From assembly GCA_002238565.1 (NCBI GenBank), contig MPMP01000009.1:1-64000 (forward strand): 64,000 nucleotides of DNA, written 5' to 3'. The first letter of the stretch is position 1, and each line of letters starts with the position of its first letter. This document shows, in pieces, positions 28,164-37,333 of the stretch. A program made the translations under genes and the position numbers. The notes beneath the pieces were generated by a model. That model saw only the letters and a list, made by a program, of their open reading frames with translations, was not told where the DNA came from and ran no database searches. The stretch comes from Albidovulum sp. bin36 (GTDB lineage: Bacteria; Pseudomonadota; Alphaproteobacteria; Rhodobacterales; Rhodobacteraceae).

Positions 28164-29579
28164 ATGCGACAAGCGCAGTCATCGGCAGCTGTGCCGAGAT
28201 CAAGCGCCGAAATCTTCGGAATAGAAGTTGACCGCTTGGTGCGTTCGGCAATTGAACGTCGCGGCAAAAAAAGAATTGAGCGATTCGCCGGTCATGCGCG
28301 AGCGAAATCTCTTGCCCTAGCTTATCCCGACATCGGGCATAACTCCGTTGTCGAATGCGAATTCGAAGTTTCGCCGCTGGTATTGCTGCAAGATCCGTGG
28401 ATAGAGCTTGCTCGAGCTGTCGAACAGCGCGCTAGAGCCACCGAAGCGTTCCTCAATGATCTCCATGGCAAGCGAGAAGCGATTCTTAGCGGCGTCATTG
28501 ACGAAAGGATCGCTTTCGGCTCCCTTTATTCGCCGACCCTGGGCGGAATTTCACCGCCTGGCGGGAACTTTTCCTTTTTATCCTCGTCGGAATTCGCGCT
28601 GGGCGGAAACGGCAGATTCTACTGCGTTGAGAAAGGCAATCCGACAGTCCAGGATATTGCCAACTTGCGAGCCAATCGCGCCGCGATGCAATTGACCTTC
28701 CCGGAATTTTTCACAGTTTCTGGCATTGCATCGACAGATGAATTTTTCGAAAACTTCCGGGCGTCGCTCGTCGATACTTCAAATGTAGACAATCAAGAGC
28801 TGTGCATAGCGGTCGCGGCGGAGTCCCAATTCCCTGAACTAGATTACATAGCCGAGCGCATAGGCGCAATAACGGCGATTTGGAGCGACTTGAGGGTCTC
28901 GGGCGGCAAAATTTCGGTTCGTACAATCGGCGGGCCTAAAACCGTCCATGTCATTTGCCATTTCGGACAGGACCTGCCCGATCCCATTTCTTCGGAATAT
29001 CGGAACATTCGCGGCGTTTCGGGAATTGCCGCCATATATCGAGCGGGAAAGCTCATAGCCTCCAATTCGCCGCGCTCGGGAATCGCCTCCAACAATCTAG
29101 TTCATGCAAAATTTCCGGACTTAATTAGATTTTATTTGAACGAAGAGCCGTCGCTGGAAAATTGGCCCTGCCGGTGCTGCGGCGATGCCGGCGGGCTTGA
29201 GTGGGCACTCGACAATATTGGCGGCCTGGAAATTCTGGAGGCGCGCAAAAACGGCGGAACGCCGGTGTTCAACGGTGCAACCGCCGAAAAATCAGACATC
29301 ATTGAAATCCGGAAAGGAATCGAGAATTCGCCCTGCGACTACATTGCAAGGGTTCCGAAGGCGAGTACGTCGATCGCAGAATTCAATGCCCTGGCAAATT
29401 CCCGCAACCCGGAAAGCCTGACCTTATTCGCGCTTCGCAAGAACGGCGAATTTACAGCAATTGAAGGTGGCGTTTCGAGAATCGCAGTGTCTTCGGATTT
29501 ACCGGGGGCATCCGCGACAACTCGTCCAAGAGACGTCTGGGTGATGCGAGACGGTGCCGATGCTATCGCGGCATGCTAG
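28164..29579 (+). CDS. Circularly permuted ATP-grasp protein, type 2
   Basis: A 471-aa protein of the circularly permuted ATP-grasp group (DUF404/DUF407 type), rather diverged. Clues are the N-terminal region before NDLHGKREAILSGVI, the repeated pattern KTVHVICHFGQDLPDP / GVSGIAAIYRAGKLIASN that matches the ATP-binding part of relatives, and above all the gene order: the alpha-E gene overlaps its 3' end, followed by a transglutaminase-like and a proteasome-type gene. This cluster is found in many proteobacteria and is predicted to make and handle a peptide or peptide-like tag. No clear ribosome-binding site before the ATG at 28164, so the true start may differ. Confidence 0.75.
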   Translation: MRQAQSSAAVPRSSAEIFGIEVDRLVRSAIERRGKKRIERFAGHARAKSLALAYPDIGHNSVVECEFEVSPLVLLQDPWIELARAVEQRARATEAFLNDLHGKREAILSGVIDERIAFGSLYSPTLGGISPPGGNFSFLSSSEFALGGNGRFYCVEKGNPTVQDIANLRANRAAMQLTFPEFFTVSGIASTDEFFENFRASLVDTSNVDNQELCIAVAAESQFPELDYIAERIGAITAIWSDLRVSGGKISVRTIGGPKTVHVICHFGQDLPDPISSEYRNIRGVSGIAAIYRAGKLIASNSPRSGIASNNLVHAKFPDLIRFYLNEEPSLENWPCRCCGDAGGLEWALDNIGGLEILEARKNGGTPVFNGATAEKSDIIEIRKGIENSPCDYIARVPKASTSIAEFNALANSRNPESLTLFALRKNGEFTAIEGGVSRIAVSSDLPGASATTRPRDVWVMRDGADAIAAC

Positions 29580-30498
29580 CGGAATTTTCTGGCTGGCTCG
29601 CTACGTGGAGCGCGCCGACTTCACTGCGAAGCTTGCCCTGGCATCGATGAATGCCTCGCCTCCCGGATCGGAATTTTCAAAAGACTTTTCGATGGCGGCT
29701 TTGCGCTCGATCGGGGAATACCGCAGCTTTTGCAAACTGCGCGATTCAGGAATGGAATTGGGCGCGCTCGAGTATCTTGCCTCCCGCTCTAGCAACCCTT
29801 CGAGCATTGTGTCGGCCGCGCAGCAAGTTGAGACCAACCTGGAGCCCATCCGCTCCGAAATTCCATCCGAGCTTTTCCTTGCGGCAAAGGAATTTGCGCG
29901 AGCCGCGAAAGCTTTGGAAGTCCGCAGCTCCGGAAATGAGTTGGATGGAGCCGCGCTGATCGTCATCCATAGGCGTTCGGCGGAAGCTCATGGGGCCGCC
30001 GCGGGCCGCCTTTTGAGAAACGGAGCATACGAATTCTGGCAAACGGGCCGCATGATCGAACGAATGGGCAATATCGCAAGGTCGGTTGACCTGGGTATCG
30101 GTTTTGCAAAATCGCTTCGGACTCAAGATACGAGCGCCTGCGATGCGTTTCTCGCATCGTACTTCTCGAATTTCTCCGCGTTGCGCGGCGTCTTTAGGAG
30201 ATGCGGAGGAAAATTCGGCGATGCGGCGATATTGGAATTTTTCCTCCTTGACCCGGACTCGCCCTCGTCGCTTGCGTTTGCAATTCTTGAGATTGAACGC
30301 TGTCTCGGAGCGCTTTGCAAAGCGCGAGCCGACGCCAGCGACTGCCTTCGCATGGCTTCGCATTCGGCGGCAGAGCTTCGCAACGAAAATGCGGCATCCA
30401 TTGCCGAGCACGGCATTTCAGTATTTGCGAGAGAAACAATTGATTTCGGCGCGCGCCTGTCAAATCAGGTCGAAATCGACTTTGAGTTCAATTCCTAG
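29560..30498 (+). CDS. Alpha-E domain protein (DUF403)
   Basis: A 312-aa all-helical protein. The family start is typically MLSR...YWMARY-ERAE; here MLSRHASGIFWLARYVERAD begins at ATG 29560, so I prefer it to the GTG six bases earlier. It contains the repeated acidic/aromatic helices of the family (EFWQTGRMIERMGNIARSVD). It overlaps the ATP-grasp gene by 20 bases and is followed two bases later by the transglutaminase gene. Biochemical role unknown; it always travels with the permuted ATP-grasp protein. Confidence 0.85.
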   Translation: MLSRHASGIFWLARYVERADFTAKLALASMNASPPGSEFSKDFSMAALRSIGEYRSFCKLRDSGMELGALEYLASRSSNPSSIVSAAQQVETNLEPIRSEIPSELFLAAKEFARAAKALEVRSSGNELDGAALIVIHRRSAEAHGAAAGRLLRNGAYEFWQTGRMIERMGNIARSVDLGIGFAKSLRTQDTSACDAFLASYFSNFSALRGVFRRCGGKFGDAAILEFFLLDPDSPSSLAFAILEIERCLGALCKARADASDCLRMASHSAAELRNENAASIAEHGISVFARETIDFGARLSNQVEIDFEFNS

Positions 30499-30500
30499 AT

Positions 30501-31310
30501 ATGATCCTGAAGATCAAGCACGAAACGAAGTACGAATTCAGCGAACCATCGAATTATGGCGTGTTCGAAGCAAGAGTCATTCCGTCGGACAACCCGGTTC
30601 AATCGGTACGCAGTTGGTCGACCGAGATTTCGGGAGCCGAAGTCGAGGCGAATTTCCGCGACTGCCATTGCAACCCCGTCAAACTCGCTAGCATAAACGC
30701 GCCGGCGCGGTCGCTCGGGTTCATTGCGGCCGGCATTGTCGAAACACGCGATACAGCGGGAATCCTCGGTCCCGACGACTGCGCTCCGCCGCCAGCCTAT
30801 TACCTCAGGGAGACCCGGTTAACTCAGGCTCGTGACGGCGTTAGGGATTTGGCATCGAGGCTTGGAAACCCTCGGGCATCCAATGTCGCATCGATGCACG
30901 ATCTTTCCGGCATCGTGCGAGAGGCTATCAAGTACGAAGTCGGAGCAACCGATTCCAAAACCCCTGCCGAAGACGCCGTCGCGGCGGGCCGGGGCGTATG
31001 CCAGGATCACGCTCACATATTTTTGTCCGCCGCCAGGCATATGGGAGTTCCAGCCCGCTACGTGAGCGGCTACCTATTTGTCGACGATCGGATAGACCAG
31101 GAAGCAAGCCACGCGTGGGCGGAGGTTTTTCTCGCCGGACTGGGATGGACGGGGTTCGATATTGCCAATGGAATATCACCCGACGATCGCTACGTCAGGC
31201 TCTCCGTAGGATTAGACTACGGAGATTGCGCGCCTATTCGCGGCACAAGGATTGGAAGCGGACGCAGCAGGATATCCGAAAGGCTTCGCGTGGAAAAAGT
31301 CGGCGAATGA
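30501..31310 (+). CDS. Transglutaminase-like cysteine protease family protein
   Basis: A 269-aa protein with the N-terminal beta region of bacterial transglutaminase-like proteins (ILKIKHETKYEFSEPSNYGV) and the catalytic triad: Cys in AAGRGVCQDHAHIFLSAARH (~170), His in ASHAWAEVFL (~209), Asp in GWTGFDIANGI (~224). The usual D-P-T-N after the Asp is changed to D-I-A-N. Family members hydrolyse or transfer amide bonds. It is third in the ATP-grasp/alpha-E/transglutaminase/proteasome-type cluster and coupled to the alpha-E gene by two bases. Confidence 0.88.
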   Translation: MILKIKHETKYEFSEPSNYGVFEARVIPSDNPVQSVRSWSTEISGAEVEANFRDCHCNPVKLASINAPARSLGFIAAGIVETRDTAGILGPDDCAPPPAYYLRETRLTQARDGVRDLASRLGNPRASNVASMHDLSGIVREAIKYEVGATDSKTPAEDAVAAGRGVCQDHAHIFLSAARHMGVPARYVSGYLFVDDRIDQEASHAWAEVFLAGLGWTGFDIANGISPDDRYVRLSVGLDYGDCAPIRGTRIGSGRSRISERLRVEKVGE

Positions 31311-31546
31311 AGCCGCGCGGGATCTATTCGACAATTGCTCGGCATCCAGGAAAATTTCAAATCCAACTATAATTTCAGCATGCTCGCCGCCTCGCTCCGC
31401 CTATTCGAGTCGAATTCGAATGCGCGGGGTCGCGCGACCGACGCGCTTCCGGCAAAGGGCCGCGCGGACTAATATTCTGGCGAGCGCGCCAAATCCTCTT
31501 TATTGTCCCTCCGAAGCAGATCAACTCGCCTTAGGGAAAACTCGGC

Positions 31547-32326
31547 ATGACATATTGCGTTGGCCTAACTCTCGACGACGGCCTAGTTTACATTTCCGAC
31601 ACCAGAACGAATGCCGGCGTCGACGATATTTCAGTATTCGGAAAAATGCATACAATCGTCAAACCGGGCGAGCGAACCATGACGATGCTCTCGTCCGGGA
31701 ATTTGGCGACCACTCAGATGGTGGTCAACATTCTGGAAAATCGAATAAAGGCGGAATCGGACTTCGAATCGCGGCTTGCCGATGCGTCAACCATGTTCGA
31801 AGCCGCGGATATCGTCGGGTCGACGCTTCGCAAAGTTATCGGCTCCTTTGCCGACAAAGGCTCCGACGGCGAAAAAAAATTTCACGGCACGATGATCTTG
31901 GGCGGTCAGATCGCCGGCGACGAGCCGCGGCTTTTCCTAATCTATCCCGAAGGAAACTTTATAGAGGCGAGCAAGGACACGCCGTATTTTCAAATTGGCG
32001 AAACCAAGTACGGAAAACCCATATTGATCCGAGCCTACAGCCGTTCGATGTGCTTCGAGGACGCCGTAACGCTACTATTGGTTTCGTTCGATTCGACAAT
32101 CAAATCCAATTTATCGGTGGGGCTTCCGCTGGATGTCCAAGTCTACAGCAGGGACAGCTTTCGGCAGGGACTGCAATTTCGAATCGACAAGGGCAACGAC
32201 TACTACGAAATGATTTCCAGCGGCTGGGGCGATGCGCTTCGAAGAGCCTTCGACCGTCTTCCCAAATTCTCGTTCGACGCTTCAGTCGCCGCTGAATCGG
32301 AACATTTCGAAAGTCGCTCGGCTTGA
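31547..32326 (+). CDS. Proteasome-type protease (predicted Ntn hydrolase)
   Basis: A 259-aa protein of the bacterial proteasome-beta-like group. It begins MTYCVGLTLDDGLVYISDTR, in which Thr2 after removal of Met is the expected nucleophile, and has TNAGVDDISVFGKM and TMTMLSSGNLATTQMVVNIL, all characteristic. It is the last gene of the four-gene cluster, 236 bases after the transglutaminase gene, so it may have its own promoter. Probable role: processing of the peptide product made by the ATP-grasp/alpha-E pair. This is inference from context. Confidence 0.88.
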   Translation: MTYCVGLTLDDGLVYISDTRTNAGVDDISVFGKMHTIVKPGERTMTMLSSGNLATTQMVVNILENRIKAESDFESRLADASTMFEAADIVGSTLRKVIGSFADKGSDGEKKFHGTMILGGQIAGDEPRLFLIYPEGNFIEASKDTPYFQIGETKYGKPILIRAYSRSMCFEDAVTLLLVSFDSTIKSNLSVGLPLDVQVYSRDSFRQGLQFRIDKGNDYYEMISSGWGDALRRAFDRLPKFSFDASVAAESEHFESRSA

Positions 32327-32354
32327 GCGCGAATGCATCTGGAATGACATCGCT

Positions 32355-33629
32355 CTACGCGTTTTCCATCAAGATTGACCCGGCAAGGTAAAGCGAGCCG
32401 CACACGAGAATTCGTCCGCTGCCGAGATTTTCGGAAATTCGCGAAGCCGCCTCCTCGGCGCAGCTGGCGGTTTCGGAAGGAAATCCTACTTTTGCCGCGG
32501 CGTCGGCTACGGACCGCGCCGGCAGCGACGCGTCGTGCCCCGGAATGGCGACGCCGTAAACCTTGTCCGCCGCCGATCGAAGAAAGCGCAGAAAGCCATC
32601 GATGTCCTTGTTTCCCTGCATGCCGCAAATAAGATGCGTTGAACGCGCCGGCATCGCCTCAAGCGATTTTGCCAAAGCGCAGCCAGCGGCCGGATTATGG
32701 CCTCCGTCGAGCCAAACTTCGGATTGTCCCGCCGCTTCTACCAGCGGACCGGCATTGAGCTTCTGCATTCGAGCGGGCCAGTCGGCCCTAGTCACCGCGG
32801 CTTCCATCGCAGCCGTTCCGAAACCTAAATGCTTCAACGCCATGATCGCCGCTCCAGCGTTTTCGGCCTGATGAACACCGGCAAGTCTTGGTCTAGGCAG
32901 CGTCAGGGATTCCGAATTGTGGCTGAATTCCAAGCGCCCGTTCCTTAATTCCGATGTCCAGTCCAAATCCTGCACGAGCAGCGGCGCGCCTACTTCCGCA
33001 GCCCGCGACTTGATCGCCGCCATGGATTCCGGGTGCTGGCGCGATACGACGCAAGTTACGCCGGGCTTTAGAACGCCCGCCTTTTCGGCGGCGATTTTCG
33101 CCAGGCTGTCGCCTAGAAACTGCTGATGATCGTACGATACCGGCGTAATGACCGTAAGAGCCGGCTGCGCGACTATGTTCGTGGCGTCCAGTCTTCCGCC
33201 AAGTCCGACTTCAAGCAGGAGGTAATCGGCGCCGGCGCGCGAAAACGCCAGGAACGCCGCGCAGGTTGTAATTTCGAATAGCGTTATCGGGTCCCCGCAA
33301 TTCGAATGCTCGCATTCCTCCAGTATCCCGGCTAGCTCCCGTTCGCCGATCAGGCTCCCGGAAATTCGAATTCTCTCGTGGAATTTGGTCAAATGCGGAG
33401 AAATATATGCGTGGACGCGAAGGTTCTTCGACTCCATGCCCGCGCGCAGCATGGCTAGAGTCGATCCTTTTCCGTTTGTTCCCGCAATATGCACGACCGG
33501 AGGCAATCCGTCTTCCGGATGGCCCAGCTTGGACAATAGCCTTCTGGGTCGGTGCAGAGACAAGTCCGTCCAAACGGGATAGAGCGACGACAGCCGCTTC
33601 AAGATTTTATCGGACTGCAAATCGTTCAT
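32355..33629 (-). CDS. folC: Folylpolyglutamate synthase / dihydrofolate synthase
   Basis: A 424-aa Mur-ligase-family enzyme that adds glutamate to dihydropteroate and folates. Motifs: ATP P-loop VVHIAGTNGKGSTLAMLRAG (~43-62), FEITTCAAFLAF, the metal-binding LLEVGLGGRLDATN and VWLDGGHNPAAG. The ATG at 33629 overlaps the accD stop by four bases (ATGA), the standard accD-folC coupling, so I reject the upstream in-frame extension, which lies on top of accD. Normal length. Reads toward trxA, opposite to addBA, unlike the collinear order in most relatives. Confidence 0.95.
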   Translation of the reverse strand: MNDLQSDKILKRLSSLYPVWTDLSLHRPRRLLSKLGHPEDGLPPVVHIAGTNGKGSTLAMLRAGMESKNLRVHAYISPHLTKFHERIRISGSLIGERELAGILEECEHSNCGDPITLFEITTCAAFLAFSRAGADYLLLEVGLGGRLDATNIVAQPALTVITPVSYDHQQFLGDSLAKIAAEKAGVLKPGVTCVVSRQHPESMAAIKSRAAEVGAPLLVQDLDWTSELRNGRLEFSHNSESLTLPRPRLAGVHQAENAGAAIMALKHLGFGTAAMEAAVTRADWPARMQKLNAGPLVEAAGQSEVWLDGGHNPAAGCALAKSLEAMPARSTHLICGMQGNKDIDGFLRFLRSAADKVYGVAIPGHDASLPARSVADAAAKVGFPSETASCAEEAASRISENLGSGRILVCGSLYLAGSILMENA

Positions 33630-34558
33630 GCGGGCGAGCTCTCCGCATTGGCCTCGGCACCTCGAGCTTCCTCGAACGGCTTGGGCAAATCGCCCAGTAC
33701 GGGCGGATCGTCGTTGCAAAGCAATGCAATGATCGAAGCCAGCTCGTTCTTGAGGTTTTTTCTGGGAGTAACGCGGTCGATCATGCCATGTTCCAGCAAG
33801 TACTCGGCTCTTTGAAATCCTTCGGGAAGCTTTTCGCGAATTGTTTGTTCGATAACTCGGGGACCGGCAAAGCAAATCAGAGCGTTCGGCTCGGCAAAAT
33901 GAACATCTCCGAGCATTGCGAACGACGCGGTAACTCCTCCGGTTGTCGGATTGGTAAGAACGACAATGAATGGCTTCCGCTTCGATTTTACCATTTGAAT
34001 CGCGGCCGTCGTTCTCGGCATTTGCATGAGGCTTAAGATTCCTTCCTGCATCCTGGCGCCGCCGGCCGCAGTGAATAGCACGAGCGGCAGGCCGTCGTCT
34101 TTCGCCGCGGCTTCGCAAGCCGCTAGAATGGCATTGCCCACATACATTCCCATCGACCCGCCCATGAACGCGAAATTCTGGGCCGCCGCAATGATCTCCA
34201 CTCTGTTGATTTCGCCCTTGGCGACAAGCATCGCCTCGTCGTCGCCGGTGTCGTGCCTAGCTTTCTTCAGCCGTTCCGTGTAGCGTTTCTGGTCCTTGAA
34301 CTTCAAAGGATCTACCAAGGGCTCCTGGACCTCGATTTCCTTGTAGATGCCATTGTCGAAAAACGCGTGAAACCGCTCGCGCGGCGAAATCTGCATGTGA
34401 TGGTCGCAATTCGTGCACACGCGCAGGTTTCTTTGCAGTTCTCGATGGAAAAGCATGATGCCGCACTCGTCGCACTTGGACCAAAGATTTCCCGGAACCT
34501 CTCGACGCGAAAACAGGGAATCGATTTTCGGGCGTACAAAGTTCGTGATCCAGTTCAT
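33626..34558 (-). CDS. accD: Acetyl-CoA carboxylase carboxyltransferase subunit beta
   Basis: A 310-aa subunit of acetyl-CoA carboxylase, first step of fatty-acid synthesis. The N-terminal four-cysteine zinc finger (KCDECGIMLF ... VCTNCDHHM) and the crotonase-like carboxyltransferase core with GGSMGMYVGNAIL, TAAGGARMQEGILSLMQM and NPTTGGVTASFAMLGD are complete. I chose the ATG at 34558 (MNWITNFVRPKIDSLF), with AGGAGG six bases upstream. It is translationally coupled to folC. Confidence 0.96.
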   Translation of the reverse strand: MNWITNFVRPKIDSLFSRREVPGNLWSKCDECGIMLFHRELQRNLRVCTNCDHHMQISPRERFHAFFDNGIYKEIEVQEPLVDPLKFKDQKRYTERLKKARHDTGDDEAMLVAKGEINRVEIIAAAQNFAFMGGSMGMYVGNAILAACEAAAKDDGLPLVLFTAAGGARMQEGILSLMQMPRTTAAIQMVKSKRKPFIVVLTNPTTGGVTASFAMLGDVHFAEPNALICFAGPRVIEQTIREKLPEGFQRAEYLLEHGMIDRVTPRKNLKNELASIIALLCNDDPPVLGDLPKPFEEARGAEANAESSPA

Positions 34559-34759
34559 GTCTGCCTCCTGAGCTCGTAAATACGCGTAGGCGACTTCAGC
34601 TATTGTTCTTCGGTTGATATTGTCGCTCGATACTGCTGAATGCAACCTAATTTCTAGCAATTCATCTTGCAATCTGAAAGCCCGCCATGCCATGCCGGCA
34701 TCTTGCAAAACTGCCGACCTGGGCTGACCGGTACCGAAAGAATGTACAGGTCGAGATCC

Positions 34760-35860
34760 ATGAAACGCGAGTTAATGTTCCTACTCGGCGCAGCGATTGT
34801 CGCGCCGCAATTTTCGCCTAGCTGTTTATTCGCCCCGATATTGGGGCGCGAATCTTTTTAGGAGTTGATCCTTCGCCGGTAGAGATAAGTCTCGGGCGCG
34901 CATTCGACGCGCCTGCCGCGCGCAAGAAGGCGGCGGCCATCGTGGCGGTTGCAAGGCGCGTTCTGGATTCACTCGACGACGATCAGAGATAAGCGGCCAC
35001 ATACCGGTTCACCGACAACAAGCAGCGCTCGAACCGATCCGACTGTCCTGAGGGCATGGTTGCGCGCGGCGGTAAAATGCTTGGATTCCCAACCGAGGCG
35101 CAGCGGGCGAATCTCGACAACCTCATCGGTGAGCTCCTAAGCGGACACGACGTGAAACGCATCTCTTGCTAGCTCGCAGCGGAAAACTCGCTGATCCCTG
35201 AAAATCTGTTCGGCGCCATGACATACTGCAGCGAGTTTTTTTCGCTGCATTTCTCAGTAAACAGTCCATTGCGGAGCCTTGAATGTTTCAGTTCGGCAGG
35301 CAGCATCCGGCAATCAACGTCACGATATTCGGGCCGTATGCTTCCTTCTCGCCGATGCCGCCCGGCGGATAACCGCTTCGCGCGCGCCTTGACGGCGACG
35401 GAATCTTCATCGCGGAACGGGAAAATTCGGCAGCGCGGGCGTTCATGGATAGCCTTAAGGTCAAACAGAAAAGACAAGCCGTTCGTGCGTAGCAGCCCAT
35501 CGACCTCTTGCCGCGGCCGGGAAAGTACGGCGCGGCGGCAGCGCCGGAAGGCATCAAGGGAAGCAAACCTACGGCATTGCGGGAAACGCTTCTCCTAGAT
35601 GCGATCAAGGCCCGTTCGGGTTTTCCGAACGATGGCGGCTTTGCCAAAAAAAATGAAGGCGCGGCGGCCGAGATCGACGCAGCGTACTTTGGTTGGCGTG
35701 GGCGGCAGGGCGTATTGGGCATCGCGTGATTCGGTGTGACAAGCCTGTCCTTGGTGATCGAGCACGCGGTTCAAAAACGGCGAAGACGCAGTAGATCATG
35801 AACGCAGCACGTATCGCGAGATATGCAGCGACTACGGCTCGGCGCGGGCCGGTACCGGAT
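34760..35860 (+). pseudogene. DUF3500-family protein, heavily decayed
   Basis: A signal-like start MKRELMFLLGAAIVAP (34760), then after frame changes LGRAFDAPAARKKAAAIVAV, ARRVLDSLDDDQR-stop, FPTEAQRANLDNLIGELLS, a TGA in place of the Trp of EPWMFQFGG (MFQFGRQHPAINVTIFGPYA resumes at 35283), another stop, AARAFMDSL, PEGIKGSKPTALRETLLLDA, IDAAYFGWRGRQGVLG, and finally SLVIEHAV and HERSTYREICSDYGSA. The order matches DUF3500 secreted proteins from end to end, but at least four frameshifts or stops break it. Clearly non-functional. Confidence 0.8.
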
Positions 35861-36439
35861 GAATCCAGCGAAAAAGGATCATCCGGGGGCGGACGCGGCG
35901 CAAAGGCGGGCTTGTTCCCGGTTTGCACGAAATTGAACGCAAACCTTCTCCGGCGACCATTCTTCGCCGTCGGCAATCTCCCGCGAAGAGTATGAGCCGG
36001 ACTCGCGCAGAACTGCTCGCTAACGGTAGCGACCGGCGATTATCGGGATTTTTCGCCGGATCGCGCGTGCCTATCGATAGAGCGAATTCCGAATTGTTTC
36101 CAGCCACCCTTCAATCATCTGTCCGCACCCGCTTTATCCGCGGACGGGCAGGCGGGCGAACGGCCCTTTGACCGACAGCCGGGTTCTATCGGATTGCCGG
36201 GGCTGTTTCCTTTAGCGATTTTCCGCCTTTTTTCCGCGTCTGGACAACATCGCCTGCATCCGCCGGTCCACTCCATCCAGCCTGTCGCGCTGCAGAGGCA
36301 GCCGTTTCGCAATTGGGACGTGATCGACTCTCCCGCGCGTCGCCTTGACGGATTGCGCCCGTCACCATACTCACTGCCGCTGCCGGGGTTTTCAGCACGC
36401 CGCGAGCCCGCAAGTCGATATTGAACTCGGAGCCAGATC
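35861..36439. other. Gene-free stretch
   Basis: Nothing coding that I can support. On the minus strand a short piece near 36175-36195 (AGAACCCGGCT) resembles the conserved 3' end of RNase P RNA, but the rest of that RNA is not found. Confidence 0.35.
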
Positions 36440-37129
36440 TTGCCTGATAAACTGCCTTTAACGCCAAAGCTTTTCGAATTTCTGCTAGAACTGAAAAACA
36501 ACAATGATCGGTCATGGTTCAATGCGAACAAGGATCGGTTCGCGAACGAGGTGCGCGATCCAATGCTCGAATTCATAAGGGCTTTCGCGCTGCCGCTTTC
36601 AGATATCAGCCCTCACTTCGTCGCCGACCCGCGAGCGAACGGCGGCTCGCTATTTAGAATCTACAGGGATACACGATTCTCTCGGAACAAGGCGCCGTAC
36701 AAAACGAATGTCGGAGCTCATTTCCGCCATGCGGCAGGGAAAGACGCCCATGCGCCCGGCTTCTATCTCCATCTGGAACCGCGATCCTGCTTCGCCGGCT
36801 GCGGTATTTGGCATCCCGACGGCGCGACGCTAGGGAAAATCCGCGACGCGATCATCGACCGGCCCGAAGACTGGAGGGCCATAATGTCGAACGCGGCCTT
36901 TCGCAACACATTCAAATTGATGGAGAATTCACTGAAGCGACCGCCGAGAGGCTACGATCCGAACCACCCGCTGATTGAAGATTTGAAACGCAAGGACTTT
37001 GTTGCGATTATGCGGATTCCTGACGATGAAGCGATCCAACCGGGCTTCGTGAAAAAATTCGCCGAAATCTCGCGAACGGGCTCGGATTTCGTAAAATTCC
37101 TGTCGCAAGCCGTAGGCGTGCCGTTCTAG
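36440..37129 (+). CDS. DUF2461 (TIGR02453) family protein
   Basis: A 229-aa protein of the DUF2461 family. Family motifs are FLLELKNNNDRSWFNANKDR at the start, the SLFRIYRDTRFSRNKAPYKT segment and the AHAPGFYLHLEPRSCFAGCG segment, which together are diagnostic. Start is TTG at 36440, with GGAG seven bases upstream and no ATG giving the conserved N-terminus. Function is not established in the family. No operon partner nearby. Confidence 0.9.
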   Translation: MPDKLPLTPKLFEFLLELKNNNDRSWFNANKDRFANEVRDPMLEFIRAFALPLSDISPHFVADPRANGGSLFRIYRDTRFSRNKAPYKTNVGAHFRHAAGKDAHAPGFYLHLEPRSCFAGCGIWHPDGATLGKIRDAIIDRPEDWRAIMSNAAFRNTFKLMENSLKRPPRGYDPNHPLIEDLKRKDFVAIMRIPDDEAIQPGFVKKFAEISRTGSDFVKFLSQAVGVPF

Positions 37130-37333
37130 GCGCCTTACTGAATTCCCGGCCTCGGCCCGTCGCATCGAGCGCAATCGGGCAAGTCGAATTTTGCCCGCGA
37201 AATACCCGGCGGCGGAGGGCTGCAAAGAGATAATGCCTGGCTGAATTCTCGAAGTCCCGAGCAGAGCCGCAAATTCGGCCCCCAACTCCGCTTTAAGCCA
37301 TGCGGCTATCCCTGCGAGCGAATAACGGTCCAG

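Noticed and set aside
33630-34118. N-terminal extension of folC into accD
   Set aside because: It lies opposite no gap but directly over accD in another frame. FolC is complete from 33629 and the ATGA overlap with accD is standard.
34831-34860. Terminator-like hairpin CGCCCC-GATATT-GGGGCG followed by a T run
   Set aside because: It lies inside the readable start of the DUF3500 pseudogene, so it is probably former coding sequence.
35227-35250. Inverted repeat TGCAGCGA ... TCGCTGCA
   Set aside because: It falls in the DUF3500 pseudogene where homologues encode a conserved SEFF segment; chance or decay product.
36165-36430. Possible rnpB (RNase P RNA) on the minus strand, from AGAACCCGGCT and its surroundings
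   Set aside because: Only the short 3'-end motif is present. The conserved GAGGAAAGTCC, the GGTAAGAGCGCACC block and the GGAGCAA segment are missing.
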